Shown: positions 21,627 through 32,376 of the stretch, piece by piece
How the letters are laid out: the number at the start of each line of letters is the position of its first letter
Numbering within the stretch: position 1 is the stretch's first letter
Assembly: GCA_963966185.1 (NCBI GenBank)
Contig: CAWZYM010000188.1
Location: forward strand, 189,501-253,500
Length of the DNA: 64,000 bases
DNA from: Rhabditoides inermis
Lineage: Eukaryota; Nematoda; Chromadorea; Rhabditida; Rhabditidae
Reading direction: 5' to 3'
Program-made: the position numbers and the translations under genes
The notes under the pieces: generated by a model
Told to the model about the DNA's origin: nothing
Database searches by the model: none
Seen by the model: only the letters and a program-made list of their open reading frames with translations

Positions 21627-23310
21627 CCAGAATGACGAGAACCCAAAACAACGCAAACCCGGCGCGAATTAGACGCTGGCGGCGGCGAGGCGAACTACAC
21701 TCAAAGTGCTAGTTAGAGAACACGCGCAGAAAACGCCGAGAGAGTACGCTTTCTGCAGAGAGTCAGCGTTACCGGACACGACATCCACCGGACACGACGT
21801 CCTTTGATACTTGTTGTCAAACTTTTTCACCTGCTCCATTTATCACAACTCAACATGAGCGCTGTTTGAAAATTTTCCCTTTTTCATGACCACTTTGCCG
21901 GATATTTTTTTATTTGATTTGAGAACTCACCGCAATCCTGTCGCAGTCGCCCTTCTTGTAGTAGAGATCGATCGAGTCGGCCTGAAAATGTTTATACAAT
22001 ACTTAATTTTTCAGTAGTGCAACGCGCAAGATTCATGAAAAAAGTATATCACGACTTTTACCTTTACGACAGGTGTGAAACGTACGTAATTTGATTATTT
22101 GATTTAAGATTTTCTCATGCTTTCTCGCTCAACGGCAGTTGCTCGCAAATTACGAATACTAGAACCAGATTGTTATTGGAATGAAATACAACAAAAAAGG
22201 TGTGAAAAAATGGTTCAATTAGAAAAATCAGACAAATCAGACGCAGGCCATGACGATGATATTGACCATGCTCCGCCCACCTTGCACAGCTTGGTGTCGA
22301 CGTTGATGACGTCATCGTTGATATCGATCGGACTGCCCTTCTTCGACTTGGGCTGGTCCGGCTGAAATCAATCACGCTGTAAAATTATATTAGAAAAATG
22401 AATCTTATGTAATTATATATTCGACGTATTTGTCGAAATCGGAATTACTCATTTTTTTCCTGACAGCCTTATAGTTTTTGAATGAAACGTAAACCGGAAC
22501 TTAAACAGTAGTGTTGCGTACTTCAACCCGATCTCACATTGATGGTATTGTTATTGGTCGTAATCGTGTTGTTGTTTGTGGTTTGCCAGTGGGGGCTTGC
22601 CTGCCTTGGCAGAGGGTCGACGGGTGGCGAGGGAGTAGGAAGGAACCACCGAGGGAAGAGCGGCAAACTGGAAGAGTGAAATAGTGACATATCATGGAGT
22701 AATAGTTTAAAGTTATCTACTTAATCTGTGTGTACTACTGAGAGATAAGAAACAAACGGCAAACTAAAGTAGAAGTCTTGGAGTAATAGTTTAGACTGTT
22801 TTGAGTAATCCACTTACTTAATAAATAATCTAATCTTGGAAGTGATCTAGGGTACGACTGAGTGGTGTGGGGAATCATGGAGCTCGGAGTGGATAGAGTA
22901 TCGCAATGTGTTACTGTAATTTTTTGTGCGGCAAGAAGAGCCTGAGTGGATGCGGTATTCTCGTCTAGTCGCGACAAGAATTTGTTGTGTTAGATTTTTT
23001 TAAGATACCACAGTCTTGGTGTGATTGATAAATCCATCGTTCACAAAATATCAGTTGTTTGTGAAACGTACGGTCTTACAATAAAAGTAGGCAGTTTTTT
23101 TTTAAATATTCAGCCCGTTGATCACGCTTTTCAACGCAAGAAAGAGAAAAAGTCAAAACATATGGTATACCGTATACCGTATGTACCGTATTGTACATTT
23201 GCTATACCGTATACCTTGCTTCCACTCAGCGTTCGTCCCTCTATCGGATGACAGTCGCGCACATTGTAGGAACAGATGCGGCGGAAGACATCGAGCTGAG
23301 AAAGACAGGG

Positions 23311-23313
23311 GTT

Positions 23314-23351
<38 letters not shown>

Positions 23352-23404
23352 AGGAGAGGAGAGAGAGAGAGGGAGGGAGAGAGAGAGAGAAAGAGAGAGA
23401 GAGA

Positions 23405-23447
<43 letters not shown>

Positions 23448-23460
23448 AGAGAGAGAGAAT

Positions 23461-23493
<33 letters not shown>

Positions 23494-23511
23494 GGGAGAG
23501 GGGGAGAGAGA

Positions 23512-23550
<39 letters not shown>

Positions 23551-23611
23551 AGAGAGAGAGAGAGAGAGGGAGGGAGAGAGAGAGAGAAGAGGAGAGAGAG
23601 AGAGAGAGAGA

Positions 23612-23660
<49 letters not shown>

Positions 23661-23766
23661 AGAGAGAGAGAATGAGAGAGAGAGAGAGGGAGGGGAGGGA
23701 TGGGAGGGAGAGAGAGAGAGAGAGGGAGAGAGGGAGAGGAGAGAGGGGAGAGAGGGAGGAGAGAGA

Positions 23767-23810
<44 letters not shown>
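23311..23810. repeat. 500-bp GA-rich tract in the last intron of CA-2
   Basis: (GA)n with scattered GG and AA interruptions, between exon 8 and the terminal exon, at the same place as the longer tract in CA-3. Confidence 0.97.
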
Positions 23811-23813
<3 letters not shown>

Positions 23814-23925
23814 CCGCCCACCTGGTCCCTCCCTATCTCCACAGCATTCATGAACACCGTCCACACCACGCACTCATTGAATGGGGTGGTGGTCAGCGAG
23901 CCTGGATAGGTGATGTAGTCGCGTT

Positions 23926-24420
23926 CTGAAACGGGAAAATATGTTTCCGGAGTTTTCGGACATAATTTAAAAACAGTATTCTTTTTTATATCAATTAAAA
24001 AAAACAGGGATTTGATATGATGATTTTTGTGACTCAGTCGCGCTCTGAAAATCATGATTTCAAAAGTTCCAGACTTGTTACAAAAACAGTTTCGATAATA
24101 ATGAAAAGAGATCTGATATGGTGACTTTTTGTCGCGTTTTGAGAGAGAAAAAATGTATGTTTCCGGAATTTTTGTATTCGCGGACTCTAAAAAAAATGTA
24201 TTTTTTGACAGTGTACTATCGTAATTTCCGGGATACAAAACGTAGTAGCGTTCTTGAATAAGGTTTCCGTTTCCGGACCAGACAAAAACGTTATCCACAA
24301 AACAAGAGACAAGGAAGTGATTTACTGATATCGCAATTTACGAGATACGTGACGTAGCATGTAGTCGTGTTCTTGAAATAAGGTTTCCGGACATGATATC
24401 GTAATTTCCTTGATTCGTAA
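23926..24420. repeat. Degenerate reiterated block upstream of CA-2 exon 8
   Basis: The segment around the exon-8 acceptor (GTAGTCGCGTTCTGAAAC followed by ATATGTTTCCGG) recurs in worn form at about 24035, 24130, 24240 and 24355, with shared TCGCG(C/T)TCT and GTTTCCGGA cores. It looks like old tandem duplication of the exon edge plus its intron. Confidence 0.5.
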
Positions 24421-25206
24421 CACACAGAATTTTTTTCTGAATTGTTCTACACACTACGTCAACAGAAGAATTGCTATTGTAATGTTACGACGTGTTTGTT
24501 TGTTTCGTGAAACAAATTTTGGAATAAATTGCGTGCGCGTCGCGTATGTACATACTTTCAAAATGCTATTCTTCATGATAGGACGAAGCAATCCTTCAGG
24601 TCTAGGAAATTTTCCAAAAGTAAAATCTTTATATATTTTTTTCAAAAAATCTTTCATTCATGTCACTTCTCAAGTCTTGAAAACGTGAGATAGCAGTGAC
24701 AACGCTCATCAGAAATCATTCGTCTCCAAAACCTTGATGCGTGTGCTGATCTTTTTCAATATTATTCTGGGAGATAGTTCGCCAGATTACGGTAGAAAAT
24801 CGATCTACCCTCTAGTCGCATTCGATCTACCTTCTAGTCGTAAGGAGACCCAAGCGCGCGCTTTCAAACGATAATATCGATCAAAGAAGCCGGCATGCGA
24901 ATCAAAGAGGCCGCGCGACACTCGACCATTTGCCCGCGCTGTCTGGCCTCTCTCGCTCGAAACTGAGTTTCGCCAACTGACTCCGGCTGGCTAACAGAAA
25001 CTATCCACCAGGCGGCGACTATACCATTTATCACTAGAATTTCTCCTCCCTCCCTCACCCTTGGGCATCATCTCCAGTATATTCGCATCCTTGCTGAACT
25101 CTGGCCTCCCCGGTCTTCATCGCAGCCGTCACACAGTCAATGAGAGGGGAGAAGACGGGGTTAGGGGAGGCGGACTCCTAGAGAGGGAGAGGGTAGAGAG
25201 AGAGAC

Positions 25207-25243
<37 letters not shown>

Positions 25244-25587
25244 CGATACCTTCATGAACACTGCGACGACAGCTATTCCATCGGGTTTCGTCAGAGCCAC
25301 ATCGATCGTTCCGTAGCGCGTGTTCCAGAAGACAAAGTGGATCTGATGATGGAATAACATTGTTTATTTATTTAATTTAAACGTGGATCTGTGAGTGGAT
25401 CTGATGATAGAAAATAGGTTTAAATTAAATTAGTTAAATGAAGAAGTCAAAAAGAAGTGGGATTAAAAAGACTATTCATCTCTAGGAAATCCAGAAATTC
25501 ACTTTTATGAGTTCAATGAGTGAAAACGCAATTGTGAAACGTAAACTCGATCATTGTTTTGACGAAACTTGTTCTCTCTTTTCGCAC

Positions 25588-25640
25588 ACCTCCCCGCTAT
25601 GGCTACAGTCGTCCACGGTGTCCTCGCTCATTCAGTAATA
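25588..25640 (-). pseudogene. Partial duplicate of CA-2 exon 4
   Basis: CACCTCCCCGCTATGGCT followed by a close match to the next 25 bases of exon 4 (25827-25870) recurs here, then diverges. A second scrap, of the other end of the same exon (GGGAACCGGTGAGTACTG), lies at about 26020-26043. Both are in introns and cannot code. Confidence 0.65.
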
Positions 25641-25721
25641 TACATACTTTCAAAATTTGCGACATCAACCTCCAGGAGAAAAAATAGATAAAAAAGGGAA
25701 CTACACCTACTTTTTTCTCTC

Positions 25722-25769
25722 TAATGCTGTGTTGTGTTGTCATATTCAGATATAACGATTCCGGATAAA

Positions 25770-25805
<36 letters not shown>

Positions 25806-25810
25806 GGATT
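25722..25810 (+). repeat. Retroposon tail with (GATT)n
   Basis: Ends GATTCCGGATAAACGATTGATT followed by a GATT repeat. It is related to the tails at 26688-26762, 47797-47900 (inverted), 49347-49450 (inverted) and 57061-57150 (inverted), which share the TTCCGAATAAAC or TTCCGGATAAAC block. Confidence 0.6.
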
Positions 25811-26319
25811 GATTGAATACACACCCACCTCCCCGCTATGGCTCCTGCCGTCGACGGTGTGCTCGCTGCCCTTGTCGGCGGTGTCTGCCCAGTGCGCGTG
25901 GAACTGCGCCAGCCGGAACGAGCCAGGCAGGTGAGAACCGGTGAGTACTGTAAATGATTCAAATCAATCCAAGTATTATTCCAGAATCAAACTAGCATGT
26001 ATTCACATTGAGGTGTGAACCCGGTGGGAACCGGTGAGTACTGAAAACATGGGATGATGTGTGTACATATTTGAGCAATACATTTACCGTTAAAAGAACG
26101 AGAAAAGTCAGACGATTGACGGCTTGACGGAAAAATGTTGAAATAGGAAAAAAGTGTGTTTTGAACAAACATCCTAGTCTCGAAAATATCGTGAGGGTTG
26201 TGTAATCTGTATTTGTTTCATGAGAATGGCTAGCCGATTGAACATTGAATTGACGTCCTCAACCATATGAATACCATGAAACGTAGGTAAATCTACGTCA
26301 ATATATTCCATTTCTTTTC

Positions 26320-26762
26320 GTCACGGCGGCCGGTTGCGTGCATTTCTCGCACCGCCGGTTGTCGCCGCCGTTTGTTCTGGAATCCTCCGTGAGAAACGCT
26401 GGGCCCGCACGGAGTAGCCCAATATGGAAGTCAGCAACGCTAGCTCGAGGATTGGATCACTATTGGCACTATGTAGAGTGGATATCGTTCCTTGCGGTCA
26501 GTTTGTTGTTGCCGCGCTTTTGGATTATCGACGAATATCGATCGATTATCAACATCTACGTCAATATTGGTTCAATGGTATGGTCCGCAAGACGAATGCC
26601 CTCTATGGATGGGAATGCAAGAGCCCGATTAGTGAACCTGCACCTTCCATTCGGCGCAAAAATCTATAGTACCATCTTAGGTTCTTATGAGTGATTTCGT
26701 TTTGTACGTGTCATAATCATGTTTGCGATTCCGAATAAACATTTGATTTGATTTGATTTGAT
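26320..26762 (+). mobile_element. Retroposon fragment with (ATTTG)n tail
   Basis: About 370 bp with an open frame from 26424 to 26669 runs into TGCGATTCCGAATAAAC and then repeated ATTTG. A 3' tail of short tandem repeats without poly(A) is typical of CR1/RTE-type LINEs and of SINEs that share their tails. I cannot tell which. The open frame (DIVPCGQFVVAALLDYRR, YWFNGMVRKTNALYGWEC) has no motif I recognise. Confidence 0.5.
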
Positions 26763-27899
26763 TTGTAGGTAAATCATCCTACACACTAATGTTTGTATTG
26801 TGACTTTTATGGCTTTATATATACACAACCACTTTGCCTTGTTGTTTAAAAAAACTCATGAATTTATACAACTTTATAATATTTATAATTGTTTTATAGT
26901 TTCATATCCCACCCACCACTCTTCGTGTCATCCCGTGCGCACACCTGCCAGCCGGTCTGTCGAATCAGCACCCGATTACAGTCAGAGGAAGTGAACGAGA
27001 TCGAGAGGGCCGTCGGCTGAAACGTATTTTATGTATATGTAAATGTAACCTTGTATTCATACATACGTCCATATTTTGTCGTGCTTGGATCATGGCAGAA
27101 AAAAAACCCTTCAGATGTTTGTTTTCGTTGTAGCTGTTGTTTTCATTCTTGTTTCCGGTCGATTTAGATGTTGTAACTCACAGCCTTTAGTTTGCTACAC
27201 ACTTCTCTGGGCAACCTTTTGTACATGAACTAAGAGAGGGAATAGACATATGTTGTCATACCGCTAATTAGAAATCCTACTTATATATTCGCCTTTCCCT
27301 CACAGTATTTCTTGCACTCTACCTGTACTGAATATGTTCTCATTATATTTCTCTCTCTCCCTCGACGCAACAAGAACCTTTGAATTTTGAACTCATTACT
27401 GCCTAATTGAGTTGAGTAATGCCTAATTCTCGAGTTCCAGGTAAACCAAGTGAACTGAGGTAAACCGTGGTTCTCACGGAAACAACGGAATCGCCCACAG
27501 AACGTGCAGCGAAACACATTCGTTCGTTTCATTCTCGAAAGTGTCCGATGAACAGATAGAAACGGAACTGTCACGCTAACTTACTTCCACTGCAGCAAAA
27601 TACAATGAATCGTGGATCGCTTCTTTTCTTTCTCTCTTTTCTGTCATGCCATACTGTCATAATCGGAAGTGTCCTATAAAAAAAGAACGGATTGAACCAT
27701 TGAACTAAACAAGAACGGATTGAACCATTGAACTCGTACAGTTCCCTCATCCAATCCCAGTGTGCACAAACCGTATGAGGTGTATGACAAGAGTAATGTC
27801 TAATTCTGTGACAACTCATGAACCAAGTAGAGAAGTAAAAGCGTGGCAGTTCCTTTCCTACACATTCATATTTATTACTTAGTTATTGAGGTACGGCGC

Positions 27900-28640
27900 G
27901 AACGAGCTAGTAAACCTAGTAAGTTCCACAGTTTTCAATCTTTCGATTTTTCATTTTTCGTATACATACACACATACACTCCAGTTTCATCTGGCGCAGT
28001 TTTCTTGATTGATTGAAATAAATTAAATTAACATTCAACATGTGTTTCAATCTGTACCCTCATACACATACGTTATTCTTACACATTATCATCAAGTGAG
28101 TGAAAGCGTTATTTCCATTGTTTCGCGAGATTTTAGTCCTAGTCTTTATAAAAATGTACAGCAAGAAATTAGCGAGTTATTAGAGAGTACTTATAAAATA
28201 AGAAACCGTAATCTTTCTTTTTTATCCATTCTTCTTCATTGGATATTTCAAGCTACGGCGCCGCAGGAACGAACAAGAAATATGTTGGCGTATGCACTTT
28301 ACAAGCTCCACCGTTTTTTTTAAAATAATTTTTCGATTTCCCATTTCTACCCACACTCGATTTTCATTCGGCGCAGTGTTCTTAATTGATATAAATTAAA
28401 TTAACATTCAATTTGTGCATGTGTTTCGATTTGTTTTCTCATACACCAAACGTATACGATCCTTTTACACAATATCATTCACTTTATCAATAATAATATC
28501 GTTATCAATACATAATATCACTCTTTACAAGTTCCACAGTTTTTATCAATCTTTTAATTTCCCATTTCCACCTATACAATTCATTTTCATCTGGCGCAGT
28601 TTGCATGACTGAAATAGACTAAAAAGAAAAACGTCTGGAG
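27900..28640. repeat. Three degenerate tandem units in a CA-2 intron
   Basis: Units at about 27918-28100, 28300-28500 and 28520-28640 share AAG(T/C)TCCACAGTTTT, TTTCATCTGGCGCAGTTT and AATTAAATTAACATTCAA. The CTGGCGCAG core resembles the donor end of the adjacent CA-2 exon (CTGGCACAG at 28811). An unrelated open stretch sits at 28097-28323. Confidence 0.5.
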
Positions 28641-29019
28641 AAAAGGCATATTCATATATCAAAAAGGAGTCAAAACTGTTGCTTTTCAACTATTCTACAG
28701 AATATGTCAAAAAACAAAGAACCAGTTTTCAAGTAAATGATAATAAATTATAATAAAGTTGTAAATTAGTAAGTGATTTAAATTAGTAAATGAATAACTA
28801 GTAACTCTACCTGGCACAGTTCCGTGTCGGTCTTCACGTCTCCTGTCTGTATGTCGATGGGTGACTGCCGCGCCCTCCCTCCTGTCTTCGAAGGCTGGCG
28901 GATCAGAGAGCGGTACATGGCTGAAACTAATATATTAGTCAGGGAAGCATTGTTAACCAGTATGAAAACATATAAAAACTATTCTAGAAAAATATTAATG
29001 AAAAGAAACAGATAAGGGT

Positions 29020-31240
29020 ACAAGGTATAAATGATATACCACTTCCTTGCGGCACACAATGTATATGAGCGGATACGATATGACATATTATTAATGCATA
29101 ACACTATTGTGATAGACAATTGAATATACAAATGGTGGAATGAGAAAGGGTAGAATTGTTGTTAGAATACAAAACACTCTTTGGATTCGATTCACTTCCT
29201 TGTGTCTCTCGGTCCACGTGGGATTTTGTGACGGAGGATACGTAGCAACCGCGTTTCGTTTTTGGCATTTCAGAGAGACCCGTAGGCACAATTCACAAAC
29301 CACTCACATACATCGCATCTGTTGTATGCTTGAAAGATGGCTAGATCAGAAGAAGACAGCGAGTACGCTCACGACAAAACGGAAGAGTACCGTATTCGCT
29401 CTCCCGCATGCTATATAAGTTGTCTACATCTCGCGTGTAGCTGTCCGGAACGTTTCCCCGTAACATTGTTTATTGCCGGAAAAACATGCGATACTGTAGC
29501 GACAGTAATTGGATTCTGTGCCGTTCGCCGGTTGGACTCTTGAGTCGCTGATTTTTGTATCCGACAGAGCACAGAAAATTAGAAAAACGTGATATGCGGG
29601 AAAAATTATGACACGCGAACACGATTTTTAGAATTCCAGGTAATTGTTTTTTTTCTTTTTAAAAATTTCGATAATAAAAAGAAACGGAAAAGAAAACATA
29701 ATTTGAAAAATCAATGAATGACTGCGTAAATTATGAAATCTTATATTCACGCTATGATTAAAAAATAACGCGTAAAATGCTAATAAGGTAAGTAAGTACA
29801 CTGATATGTGCGCCTCGTTATTATTACGCTGAGTGTTAAACGCAACGTTAACTGGGTAGTTTAACACATAGGTGCGGTAAATCTTAACTAAAAATAGGGG
29901 AAATTTAATTATCGAAGTTTGAGATAATGATTTCCCTGATGATTCCATAAAGGACAAACTTTGTAATAAACTTTGCTTTCGAGGAACATCGGCACATTAA
30001 AAATAGAGAATTTTACGGTATTTTGAGAGAGAAAAAAACGTAGTGGTTTTCGCGCCGCTATCGAACTGAGCTAGCTGTTCAGTTCACAGAACATATTGTA
30101 TAAATGCATTTGAGGATTAACTCATATTGACTTTAGGAAAACAATATGGAGTAATCTTGTTTAAGAAATGAAACATACACAATTTCACTATTATTAGTCA
30201 AGAAAATGGTGCAAGTGTAGTACGGTATGAATACATGCATAGCACATTCAGCCTAGCTTCATGAATCTTTGAGTAGCTACGGATTCGTTATGCAATTTAC
30301 ACGGGGACACTTCGAGTATCATTCGTAAGTGAGGTAAAATTAAATTCTGCAACAAATATGAAATCGACTTATTCGACTGGGACGAGCGAAAGGGGTGTGC
30401 GCAGTGAGATGAAAAGAAGGAAACCATTGATGAGAATAGAGAGAGAGAGAGAGGGAAAGAGAGAGAGAGGGAGACAGCGCTGACGGAAAGTACCCCGAAG
30501 CCTTTCATTGAATGTCATACACATACAACACAAACCGTTATATACACAGAAAACGACATTGTGATAGTTCGTGCCTATTTGTCTCCAAGACATTTGAGAA
30601 CACTTGACAAGTTTGTAAACAGCAAGTGAATACAGTGTTGGATAAAAGACAAGAGCCTGGAAGACCTTCAATTATCAGTAAACGAAGTACTGTAGGACTT
30701 CCGGATTTAGCTAGACACGCACACGGAAATTGGTACAGGAATAGGTAAATGTAAATGTAATTGTATTTTTAATATGATTGTGTGTGATGTAGGTGATCGT
30801 GCTTTGAAGTCAGCGAACTATTGGACTCTGTGAACAATCAGCGGAAATTTAGCTCGCTTTCCTGCGCATAAGTATGTTTAATTGAATGCGTATTAAAAAG
30901 AAGGAACGGAGAGATCAATTGTTCAGAACGAAAGCGCAGCTCAATACGATAAAATGAAAATGATTTCTGAAAACTATGCGGCAAGTGAACAAGCGTAACA
31001 TGAGGAAACACCCTATTTACCTATAGTGTAAAGCGGACCTATGCATTATATGAGTATACCTGTCACAAACACAATCTCATAAACACATAATATAACGCGA
31101 CTCGTAAAACATGTAAGAAAGCTTTACGCGGCCAAACGTCTACTCATTCCGCTCACTCACTATTGTTTAGATATAGAGTGAGTTAGTGAAACGCATACAA
31201 TAGACGGATAATCTCTCAGCATTTGGCAAAAGTATCGTTT
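29020..31240. other. Upstream region of CA-2, no exon proven
   Basis: A missing CA-2 first exon should lie here. A candidate is minus 30496-30521 (MTFNERLRG before GTACTT), which would join in phase 1, but I have no homology to support it. Otherwise only a GA-rich patch (30438-30476) is visible. Confidence 0.3.

Positions 31241-31245
<5 letters not shown>

Positions 31246-31320
<75 letters not shown>
31246..31320. repeat. (CT)n microsatellite
   Basis: About 75 bp of CT dinucleotides; a second perfect tract is at 31561-31621. Both lie between CA-2 and CA-1. Confidence 0.97.
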
Positions 31321-31324
<4 letters not shown>

Positions 31325-31556
31325 CGCATAACACATTCCTTGCGTATGAGACCATTATAATTACAGGTTTGCCGTCTGCAATACGAAATACGAGAAGGTT
31401 TGCGAATTAAAAAATTATTCTTGCATTTTTTTTTTTGCATAATGTCCAAAAAAACGTAAACGGCTGCCACAGAGCAATATTTTTAGATTTACCTTGCTCG
31501 CTGCTCGAATGGCTGGATCTCACAGGCTGTTTCTTTTTGTGAGCTGTTGCGGCAAG

Positions 31557-31625
<69 letters not shown>

Positions 31626-31964
31626 TCTGTTCTACTACACACTTACAAATGTTTTTTTTAAAGTGTTGTATGACTGAATTGATGTGATTTCAAAGTTTCA
31701 ATCATCCACCACCCATCATCAAAAAATCTCTGCATTTATTCACATGTGACTACTGAGTGCATACATCACACTAGTATCATAAACAGTGATAGAATATGAT
31801 GTCGAATATCCGTATTCGTGGGTGGTATTATGTATACTATGTATATGGTACTGTACGGTTACAGTAGGAATTTACAGTAGGAAGTTAGAGCTCGTCGGGT
31901 ACAATCGTATTGGCTGGCGGAGGACGGGGAATCGTTGGCGGTGTTCAGTCGGGTGTGACAATGG

Positions 31965-32098
31965 GAGCGGGGGAACCGGGAAAACAGGGAACCAGGGAAT
32001 CAGGGAACCAAGGCACCAAGGAACCAAGGGACCAGGGAACCAGGGAACCAGGGAACCAAGAGACCAAGGGACAAAGGAACCAAGGGACCAGGGACCAG
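31965..32098. repeat. GGGAACCA minisatellite just after the CA-1 stop codon
   Basis: Repeats of 8-9 bp, GGGAACCA(A) and variants (GGCACCAAG, GGGACCA), end ten bases from the CA-1 stop (32108-32110). They therefore lie in the 3' UTR or immediate 3' flank of CA-1. Confidence 0.85.
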
Positions 32099-32107
32099 CT
32101 GGTCCGC

Positions 32108-32342
32108 TTAGACCTTGATGGAGCGAGAGGCGCGCACGGTGCGCTCGCACAGGTCCTGGCACTCGCGGAAGTTGGCGGCGATGATGCGGCGGAACACATC
32201 GAGCTGGAAGGGGAGAGGGTGAGAGAGGGAGAGAGTACTACTGGCTTGCATTGATTAGAGATGATTGAGTGGGCGAGAGTTCTGGCATACATTGTTGACC
32301 CAACTATAGAGCTAGATTGGCACAAAAAGAAGAAATTGACCG

Positions 32343-32376
<34 letters not shown>

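Larger units (their letters stand above)
17283..22361 (-). pseudogene. Alpha-carbonic anhydrase CA-3, two frameshifts in exon 8
   Basis: Exons, right to left: 22281-22361 (GSPIDI), 21931-21981, 21114-21162, 20933-20998 (QFHAHW), 20789-20841 (GSEH), 20603-20695 (LHFVFWNTDYDT), 20300-20420, 19946-20054 (TYLGSLTTEPF) and 17283-17372 (stop TGA at 17283-17285). The Zn-binding His pair of QFHAHW and the third His of LHFVFWN are present, as is the active-site Thr of SLTT. The enzyme family hydrates CO2 to bicarbonate. Exon 8 contains two extra bases relative to CA-1 and CA-2: one in GAGTGGTGTGG (expected ECVVW) and one near ATCAATTCC. Two introns (20842-20932 and 21163-21930) are absent from CA-1 and CA-2. 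A possible upstream exon is 22538-22667, open in the right phase but unproven. Either a recent pseudogene or an assembly artefact. Confidence 0.85.
23131..28920 (-). pseudogene. Alpha-carbonic anhydrase CA-2, one frameshift in exon 6
   Basis: Exons, right to left: 28811-28920 (RQSPIDIQTGDV), 26917-27016, 25829-25947 (LAQFHAHWADT, GSEHTVDG), 25250-25342 (IHFVFWNTRYGT), 25059-25177, 23822-23925 ([13 protein letters not shown]) and 23131-23295 (stop TGA at 23131-23133). All three Zn-binding His positions and the SLTT Thr are kept. Exon 6 is 119 nt where 118 are needed; the extra base lies in GGGGAGGCCAGAGTTC, after which EFSKDANILEMMPK is read in another frame. Exon 28811-28920 begins in phase 1, so an upstream coding exon is expected. 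The first ATG in it could also serve. The C-terminal tail differs from those of CA-1 and CA-3. Everything else looks functional, so a one-base assembly error is a serious alternative. Confidence 0.85.

Noticed and set aside
27281..27819. Two minus-strand open frames of 82 and 97 codons
   Set aside because: They lie inside a CA-2 intron, contain a tandem duplication (GAACGGATTGAACCATTGAAC) and show no recognisable motif.
31965..32098. Short repeated unit suggesting a CRISPR array
   Set aside because: Units are 8-9 bp without spacers, in an animal gene 3' flank; it is a minisatellite.
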